Below, piece after piece: positions 58,705-64,000 of a stretch of DNA of 64,000 bases. Both the position numbers and the translations under genes were made by a program. The stretch lies in NCBI GenBank assembly GCA_002480085.1, contig DKPJ01000006.1, forward strand, positions 313,451 through 377,450. The letters are read 5' to 3'. Numbering within the stretch: position 1 is the first letter of the stretch; the number at the start of each line of letters is the position of its first letter. Below the pieces are notes generated by a model. That model ran no database searches. It worked only from the letters and a program-made list of their open reading frames with translations, and was not told the origin of the DNA. The stretch is from Enterobacteriaceae bacterium UBA7338. GTDB taxonomy: Bacteria > Pseudomonadota > Gammaproteobacteria > Enterobacterales > Enterobacteriaceae.

Positions 58705-60351
58705 ATGGATTCGCAACGCAATCTTTTTGTCATCGCTTTGTTGTTCGTGTCTTTCATGATCTGGCAAGCCTGGGAGCAGGATAAAAATCCTCAGCCTCAG
58801 ACGCAGCAGACCACGCAGACTACGACCACCGCAGCGGGTAGTGCCGCAGACCAGGGCGTACCAGCCAGTGGCCAGGGGAAACTCATTACCGTTAAGACCG
58901 ACGTGCTGGAGCTGGTCATCAACACCCGTGGTGGTGATGTTGAGCAGGCGCTGCTGTTGGGCTACCCGAAAGAGCTGAAGTCTACCGAGCCTTTCCAGCT
59001 GCTGGAAACCACGCCTGAATTTATCTACCAGGCACAGAGCGGCCTGACCGGTCGTGACGGCCCGGATAACCCGGCAAACGGCGCACGTCCGCTGTATAAC
59101 GTCAACAGCGACACCTTCGTCATGGCCGACGGCCAGAACGAGCTGGCGATCCCGCTGACCTACACCGACGCGGCAGGCAACACCTTCACCAAAACCTTCA
59201 CCCTGAAACGCGGTGATTATGCGGTGAGCGTGGGCTACAACGTGGCGAACAGCAGCGCGAAGCCGCTGGAGATCTCCACCTTTGGCCAGCTGAAGCAGTC
59301 CATCAATCTGCCAGCCCATCGTGATACCGGCAGCAGCAACTTTGCTCTGCATACCTTCCGCGGTGCGGCCTACTCTACGCCGGACGAGAAGTACGAAAAA
59401 TATAAATTCGATACTATCGCCGACAACGAGAACCTGAACGTCTCCTCTAACGGCGGCTGGGTCGCCATGCTGCAGCAGTACTTTGCCACCGCATGGATCC
59501 CGCGTAGCGACGTCGCGAACAACTTCTATACCGCTAACCTGGGCAACGGCGTAGCTGCTATCGGCTACAAATCTGCTCCGGTACTGGTACAGCCTGGCCA
59601 GACCGCTGCGCTGACCAGCACCCTGTGGGTCGGCCCGGAAATTCAGGACAAAATGGCTGCCGTTGCGCCGCATCTGGACCTGACCGTGGACTACGGCTGG
59701 CTGTGGTTTATCTCTCAGCCGCTGTTCAAGCTGCTGAAGTGGATCCACAGCTTCCTGGGCAACTGGGGCTTCTCCATCATCATCATCACCTTTATCGTTC
59801 GTGGCATCATGTACCCGCTGACCAAGGCGCAGTACACCTCCATGGCGAAGATGCGTATGCTGCAGCCGAAGATTCAGGCTATGCGTGAGCGTCTGGGCGA
59901 TGACAAACAGCGTCAGAGCCAGGAGATGATGGCCCTGTATAAAGCTGAGAAGGTTAACCCGCTGGGCGGCTGCCTACCGCTGGTTATCCAGATGCCTATC
60001 TTCCTTGCGCTGTACTACATGCTGATGGGCTCCATTGAGCTGCGCCATGCGCCGTTCGCCCTGTGGATCCATGACCTGTCTGCACAGGACCCGTACTACA
60101 TCCTGCCGATCCTGATGGGCGTGACGATGTTCTTCATCCAGAAGATGTCGCCGACCACCGTGACCGACCCGATGCAGCAGAAGATCATGACCTTTATGCC
60201 GGTCATCTTTACGGTCTTCTTCCTGTGGTTCCCGTCTGGTCTGGTGCTGTACTATATCGTCAGCAACCTGGTGACCATTCTGCAGCAGCAGCTGATCTAC
60301 CGCGGTCTGGAGAAGCGTGGCCTGCATAGCCGCGAGAAGAAAAGCTCCTAA
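58705..60351 (+). CDS. yidC: membrane protein insertase YidC
   Basis: A 548-residue inner-membrane insertase. N-terminal anchor helix (FVIALLFVSFMIWQAW), a large periplasmic beta-sandwich domain to about 340, and the five-helix core with FIVRGIMYPLTKAQYTSMAKMR (hydrophilic-groove Arg) and C-terminal GLEKRGLHSREKKSS. Starts 2 bases after yidD. Confidence 0.98.
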   Translation: MDSQRNLFVIALLFVSFMIWQAWEQDKNPQPQTQQTTQTTTTAAGSAADQGVPASGQGKLITVKTDVLELVINTRGGDVEQALLLGYPKELKSTEPFQLLETTPEFIYQAQSGLTGRDGPDNPANGARPLYNVNSDTFVMADGQNELAIPLTYTDAAGNTFTKTFTLKRGDYAVSVGYNVANSSAKPLEISTFGQLKQSINLPAHRDTGSSNFALHTFRGAAYSTPDEKYEKYKFDTIADNENLNVSSNGGWVAMLQQYFATAWIPRSDVANNFYTANLGNGVAAIGYKSAPVLVQPGQTAALTSTLWVGPEIQDKMAAVAPHLDLTVDYGWLWFISQPLFKLLKWIHSFLGNWGFSIIIITFIVRGIMYPLTKAQYTSMAKMRMLQPKIQAMRERLGDDKQRQSQEMMALYKAEKVNPLGGCLPLVIQMPIFLALYYMLMGSIELRHAPFALWIHDLSAQDPYYILPILMGVTMFFIQKMSPTTVTDPMQQKIMTFMPVIFTVFFLWFPSGLVLYYIVSNLVTILQQQLIYRGLEKRGLHSREKKSS

Positions 60352-60360
60352 TCGTAAGCT

Positions 60361-60390
60361 GTAGGCCGGGTTAGCGCAGCGCCACCCGGC
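60361..60390. repeat. REP-type repeat after yidC
   Basis: GTAGGCCGGGTTAGCGCAGCGCCACCCGGC, REP layout, between yidC and the terminator stem. Confidence 0.8.
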
Positions 60391-60406
60391 AAAGGAAAGT
60401 ACAGAG

Positions 60407-60432
60407 AGGGCGGTCAGATGACCGCCCTTTTT
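60407..60432 (+). terminator. yidC terminator
   Basis: GGGCGGTCA/TGACCGCCC stem followed by TTTTTATT, before mnmE. Confidence 0.88.
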
Positions 60433-60455
60433 ATTGGTAACAATAGAGACATATC

Positions 60456-61820
60456 ATGAGCCATAACGACACTATCGTCGCCCAGGCAACCCCACCGGGA
60501 CGCGGTGGTGTGGGCATTCTGCGTATCTCTGGCCACAAGGCCCGCGAGGTGGCGCAGGCCGTGCTCGGCAAGCTGCCTAAACCGCGCTATGCCGACTACC
60601 TGCCGTTTAACGACGCGGACGGCACGGCGCTGGATCAGGGCATCGCCCTCTGGTTCCCCGGCCCGAACTCCTTTACCGGCGAGGACGTGCTGGAGCTGCA
60701 GGGGCACGGCGGGCCGGTGATCCTCGACCTGCTGTTAAAGCGTATCCTGACGCTGCCAGGCCTGCGCATCGCCCGTCCCGGCGAGTTTTCCGAGCGCGCG
60801 TTTCTCAACGACAAGCTGGACCTCGCCCAGGCAGAGGCGATCGCCGACCTGATCGACGCCAGCTCCGAGCAGGCCGCCCGCTCGGCGCTGAACTCCCTGC
60901 AGGGGGCCTTCTCCACCCGCGTTAACCATCTGGTGGAAGCACTTACTCACCTGCGCATCTACGTGGAAGCCGCAATTGATTTCCCTGACGAGGAGATCGA
61001 CTTTCTCTCCGATGGCAAAATCGAAGCGCAGCTTAACAATGTGATGACCGATCTCGAGGCCGTAAGGGCGGAAGCGCGCCAGGGCAGCCTGCTGCGTGAA
61101 GGGATGAAGGTGGTCATCGCCGGTCGCCCGAACGCCGGGAAATCGAGCCTGCTGAACGCGCTGGCCGGACGCGAGGCAGCCATCGTTACCGATATCGCCG
61201 GTACTACCCGCGACGTGCTGCGCGAGCATATCCACATCGACGGTATGCCGCTGCATATCATCGATACCGCCGGGCTACGTGACGCCAGCGATGAGGTGGA
61301 GCGCATCGGCATTGAGCGCGCCTGGCAGGAGATTGAGCAGGCAGACCGGGTGCTGTTTATGGTCGATGGCACCACCACCGACGCCGTCGATCCGGCGGAT
61401 ATCTGGCCGGACTTTATTGCCCGTCTGCCCGCGAAGCTGCCGATCACCGTAGTACGTAATAAAGCCGACCTGACCGGCGAGACGCTGGGTATCAGCGAGG
61501 TGAATGGTCACTCACTTGTTCGCCTCTCCGCCTACACCGGCGAAGGCGTTGACGTGCTGCGTAGTCATCTCAAGCAGAGCATGGGCTTTGATACGCAGAT
61601 GGAGGGGGGCTTCCTGGCGCGCCGACGTCATCTACAGGCGCTTGAGCTGGCGGCTGAGCACCTACAGCAGGGCAAAGCGCAGCTGCTGGGCGCGTGGGCG
61701 GGCGAACTGCTGGCGGAAGAGCTACGCCTGGCCCAGCAGAGCCTGAGCGAGATCACCGGCGAGTTTACCTCCGACGATCTGTTAGGACGGATCTTCTCGA
61801 GCTTCTGTATTGGGAAGTAA
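60456..61820 (+). CDS. mnmE: tRNA modification GTPase MnmE
   Basis: A 454-residue GTPase that, with MnmG, puts the cmnm5 group on wobble U of tRNAs. The N-terminal folate-binding domain, the G domain inserted about 216-378 with GRPNAGKSSLLNALAG, DTAGL and NKAD, and the C-terminal catalytic CIGK are all present. Usually followed by tnaCAB in E. coli; not here. Confidence 0.97.
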   Translation: MSHNDTIVAQATPPGRGGVGILRISGHKAREVAQAVLGKLPKPRYADYLPFNDADGTALDQGIALWFPGPNSFTGEDVLELQGHGGPVILDLLLKRILTLPGLRIARPGEFSERAFLNDKLDLAQAEAIADLIDASSEQAARSALNSLQGAFSTRVNHLVEALTHLRIYVEAAIDFPDEEIDFLSDGKIEAQLNNVMTDLEAVRAEARQGSLLREGMKVVIAGRPNAGKSSLLNALAGREAAIVTDIAGTTRDVLREHIHIDGMPLHIIDTAGLRDASDEVERIGIERAWQEIEQADRVLFMVDGTTTDAVDPADIWPDFIARLPAKLPITVVRNKADLTGETLGISEVNGHSLVRLSAYTGEGVDVLRSHLKQSMGFDTQMEGGFLARRRHLQALELAAEHLQQGKAQLLGAWAGELLAEELRLAQQSLSEITGEFTSDDLLGRIFSSFCIGK

Positions 61821-61829
61821 GCGTGAAAC

Positions 61830-61906
61830 GCCGGGAGGCGCTGCGCTTGCCCGGCCTACCAAACCTGTCAGACCGTAGGCCCGTGCAAGCGAAGCGCCGC
61901 CGGGCA
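61830..61906. repeat. BIME (facing REP units) after mnmE
   Basis: GCCGGGAGGCGCTGCGCTTGCCCGGCCTAC and, inverted, GTAGGCCCGTGCAAGCGAAGCGCCGCCGGGC, with a short linker. It replaces the tna promoter region of E. coli at this spot. Confidence 0.85.
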
Positions 61907-61928
61907 ACAAAAGGGTGGGATAAATAGA

Positions 61929-62372
61929 TTAGTAGTTATAGATAACCGAGACTAATAGAGTCTTAGGGCTGTCCAGCATGCTTACGGTCACTGTCTCTTG
62001 CGGATCCGCGCTACGCCAGCACACGGCCTCAATATGACAGCTGCCCAGCTTTTGGTAGCCCATGGCGTTCAGATAAGTTTCGATCCGCTTCGAATCGTCA
62101 GTACCGTAGTACCTTATGGCATACACATGTGATGCCGGACCGGTGATATTGGCAAAGTCGAAGTCATAACGGGGCGAAATCCGTGGCATTTTTTTTAGAA
62201 GTTCAGGAGTATAAAATTTGTACTCACGCTTATTCTGCTCGGTATAATGCGCACTCCCAGCAAATTCCATGGCGATATAAGGCCAGACATAGATCATTGC
62301 TACGACAGCAGTCATCATGATACTACCAAGCACTTTATATGATTTACGCATGATGAGAAAACTTAAATCCAT
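61929..62372 (-). CDS. hypothetical membrane-anchored protein
   Basis: A 147-residue protein I do not recognise. One N-terminal membrane helix (SYKVLGSIMMTAVVAMIYVWPYIAMEF in parts), the rest is probably periplasmic with a mixed fold and Tyr-rich patches (VYAIRYYGTDD, VSVIYNY). Start is uncertain: ATG 62372 or ATG 62351, neither with a clear ribosome site. AT-richer than mnmE. Same strand as the next hypothetical, 62 bases away, so they could be one unit. Confidence 0.6.
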   Translation of the reverse strand: MDLSFLIMRKSYKVLGSIMMTAVVAMIYVWPYIAMEFAGSAHYTEQNKREYKFYTPELLKKMPRISPRYDFDFANITGPASHVYAIRYYGTDDSKRIETYLNAMGYQKLGSCHIEAVCWRSADPQETVTVSMLDSPKTLLVSVIYNY

Positions 62373-62434
62373 AAACCCATAAGCCCTATCATAACATTGC
62401 GATAAAGTTGCCCTCCACCTTCTTCATTATCTCC

Positions 62435-62845
62435 CTAGTCATCACCCAGTTTGAAGATGATCCTCCCTGTCCCCATTTTAGTTTCTGAATCCTGTGAAAA
62501 TTGTTTTACCGATATATCACCATCGTCAGACAAACGAGGAAATCCTGGCCTGAATGTAATTCTGATTACACACGATGAATATTCCCCTGCTTTATTCTTC
62601 TGGCCTGCTACGCCAAAGCCCCCCTCCAGAACCGCCTTTATCATCCATACAGATGATTCACTATCGTAAAGGATATCAACCCGATCGCCTATCTCGATTC
62701 CTGTTGTATCCATTGCACTCCGACTGATTCTGAATCCCAGTTCAATAGAGCCAGCAGTACGTCTGCGCTGAGTAACAGTGACATAATTGCTTTGCACTAC
62801 ACGGCCGCTTTTCGCCGCCACTGTAGATAGAGATACGAAAGCCAT
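62435..62845 (-). CDS. hypothetical protein
   Basis: A 136-residue protein without a recognised domain. The middle (SRSAMDTTGIEIGDRVDILYDSESSVWMIKAV in parts) has the look of an AbrB/phage-like small beta domain but I cannot confirm it. No signal peptide, no membrane helix. Codon use is AT-rich (ATA, TCA, CAA), suggesting recent arrival. It lies in the place of tnaCAB between mnmE and the phosphopantetheinyl-transferase-like gene. Confidence 0.6.
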   Translation of the reverse strand: MAFVSLSTVAAKSGRVVQSNYVTVTQRRRTAGSIELGFRISRSAMDTTGIEIGDRVDILYDSESSVWMIKAVLEGGFGVAGQKNKAGEYSSCVIRITFRPGFPRLSDDGDISVKQFSQDSETKMGTGRIIFKLGDD

Positions 62846-63282
62846 AAAAACCTCTTAAGATATTTGTTTAATCACATTGTACGACCAAATAATTTGCAAT
62901 GACAATTATTTTTGTGTGGTTTTTCTCCCGCCAATTTACTTTGATTTTACCTACAACGATAAATTTAAAAGTTACCCGCCTCTAAACACCGCACTAAAAA
63001 ATATAAGTAAACACTTACCAATTTGTATTTTATATAACTAACCCTCACTCCCTGTTAACTTTCTAAATATGCGAATCAGTATAAAATGAGCATGGATAGG
63101 GGTAGCTTATGCCATAGCAGCGGCGCTGACGCGTGTCGCTTGCCTCTTTCCGCTCCTTACCCCAATTGTAAAAATCCCGCAGAGTGCTTTTTGCCCCCTT
63201 TTTTCCGTGTTAAAACCTGCACACAATAGGCAATACTGCTTTTACCGTGGCGAGCGGCCTAACCATTATCAAGGAGTGAAAA
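62846..63282. other. AT-rich intergenic region, promoter for the last gene
   Basis: A 437-base gap. The left half is very AT-rich with no open frame. The right half holds TATAAA (63080-63085), an ops-like GGGGTAGCTT (63099-63108) and the AAGGAG ribosome site of the following gene. No RNA gene is recognised. Confidence 0.5.
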
Positions 63283-64000
63283 ATGGCGACACACTTTGCA
63301 AGAGGGATCCTTACCGATGGACAGCTGGTCTCCGGCCGCCTGCCTTCGTCCTGTCACGATCGGGCCAGGTCGTTGCCGGAACATCACCGCACACGCTATT
63401 TAGCCTCCCGCGCCCTCCTCGCCGAACTGGTATTTATGCTCTACGGTTTAAGCGAGCTACCTGAAATCATCACCCAGCCCAATGGTCGCCCGGTCTTTGC
63501 CGATCGCAGCCTGCCCCACTTTTCGCTGGCCTATGCCGGGAATATGGTAGGCGTGGCGATCGCCACCAGCGGCATCTGCGGTCTGGATATGGAGTTGCAG
63601 CGGGCAACGCGCAGCTTTCACACGCCTCATGCCCCGGAGCGCCAGATCTTTACCAGCAACGAAAGGCTGTGGATCAACAACCAGAGCGATCCCAACGAGG
63701 CCCAGGCGCAAATTGTCACCCTGCGGCAGAGCGTGCTGAAGATGGCCAGCCAGCCCGAGGATACCTCGGGTTTCCTACAGCTGCTGCCCGGCTCCGGCAA
63801 GCTGCGTGCGGCGCAGCCTGAACCTATTGAGGCGCTATGCGATGCGGAGGACGTGCTAATCTGGTCGGTGGCGGTTTCACCCGCCATTGAAAGCCTGAAG
63901 ATTTGGGAGTTTGATACCAGGCGGGGCTGGCGCTGTCTGTCAGATATACAAACCCGAGCGAACAATCCCGCCACCCGCCTGATGCGTTTTACCAGCCTGC
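63283..64000 (+). CDS. 4'-phosphopantetheinyl-transferase-like protein (runs off the window)
   Basis: The frame from ATG 63283 (AAGGAG 8 bases before) is open to the window end, 239 residues so far. Sfp/AcpT-type transferase features: CGLDMELQRA with the metal-binding Asp102 and Glu104 (GxDxE). The second motif, usually WxxKEA, reads LRQSVLKMAS: the Lys is kept but the Glu is absent, so activity may be weak or specialised. The sequence layout (MATHFARGILTDGQLVSGRLPSS... and NMVGVAIATSGICGLDMELQRA) recalls the transferase that starts aryl polyene clusters in enterobacteria; the cluster itself would lie beyond 64000. Confidence 0.65.
   Translation, partial: MATHFARGILTDGQLVSGRLPSSCHDRARSLPEHHRTRYLASRALLAELVFMLYGLSELPEIITQPNGRPVFADRSLPHFSLAYAGNMVGVAIATSGICGLDMELQRATRSFHTPHAPERQIFTSNERLWINNQSDPNEAQAQIVTLRQSVLKMASQPEDTSGFLQLLPGSGKLRAAQPEPIEALCDAEDVLIWSVAVSPAIESLKIWEFDTRRGWRCLSDIQTRANNPATRLMRFTSL

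Noticed and set aside
63080..63130. Full JUMPstart element
   Set aside because: Only an imperfect ops-like core is present; the rest of the 39-base element is not recognisable.

Overview
The window is a stretch of enterobacterial chromosome. The core genes (gyrB-recF-dnaN-dnaA, rpmH-rnpA-yidD-yidC-mnmE, ilvBN, emrD, ibpAB, yidQR, dgo) have the order known from Escherichia coli and its relatives, and protein products I recognise read as close orthologues. The GC-rich coding style, a class A beta-lactamase at the edge, a Salmonella-type deoQKPX cluster and the loss of the tna and glv regions fit the Enterobacter/Leclercia/Kosakonia/Lelliottia group. The genus cannot be settled from the sequence alone.

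Layout. 1-5.8 kb: start of a secreted class A beta-lactamase, a MarA/RamA-type activator, a DUF1471 stress peptide, an aldo/keto reductase, a secreted cupin plus carboxymuconolactone-decarboxylase pair, and a CusRS/HprRS-type two-component system. Three copies of one palindrome (TGACA-N4-TGTCA) link the two-component system to its neighbours. 6-8.4 kb: an ExuT-like transporter behind a strong CRP site and an unrecognised HExxH protein. 8.6-14.5 kb: a four-gene locus joining a soluble-type formate dehydrogenase and DUF1641 protein to a cyanide-insensitive-type cytochrome bd oxidase. 14.5-20 kb: regulators (GlxA, LysR and AraC types), a short-chain dehydrogenase, a drug-type MFS gene with no ordinary start codon, and an AhpD-like protein. 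20-26.2 kb: LacI-type regulator, cellobiose-type PTS (IIB, IIC, phospho-beta-glucosidase, IIA) and a ScrY/BglH-type porin. 26.2-28.1 kb: nepI and yicN. 28.1-32.4 kb: deoxyribose use (deoX, deoP, deoK and divergent deoQ).

32.4-38.4 kb: ilvN-ilvB with the ivbL attenuator peptide, the complete SOS toxin-antitoxin unit istR/tisB with a LexA box, emrD, a secreted GH5-like protein, yidG and yidH. 38.5-40.1 kb: an AT-richer two-gene cassette (PIN nuclease plus ABC/OLD-type ATPase) placed between yidH and ibpB, the best candidate for an undescribed defence or toxin module. 40.2-47.8 kb: ibpB, ibpA with a sigma-32 promoter and a ROSE-like thermometer hairpin, yidQ, yidR and the D-galactonate operon dgoRKADT. 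48-50.2 kb: a DUF4056 gene, a scrap of an Omp85-type barrel and an outer-membrane barrel. 50.3-61.8 kb: yidA and the replication/ribosome/membrane-insertion core. 61.8-64 kb: two unrecognised genes where tnaCAB would be in E. coli, then the start of a phosphopantetheinyl-transferase-like gene that may open an aryl polyene cluster.

Taken together, the core backbone is interrupted at several points by sugar-acid and sugar operons, stress-response genes and small accessory cassettes. No tRNA, rRNA, CRISPR array or complete insertion sequence was seen. Several REP/BIME-type repeats lie between genes.
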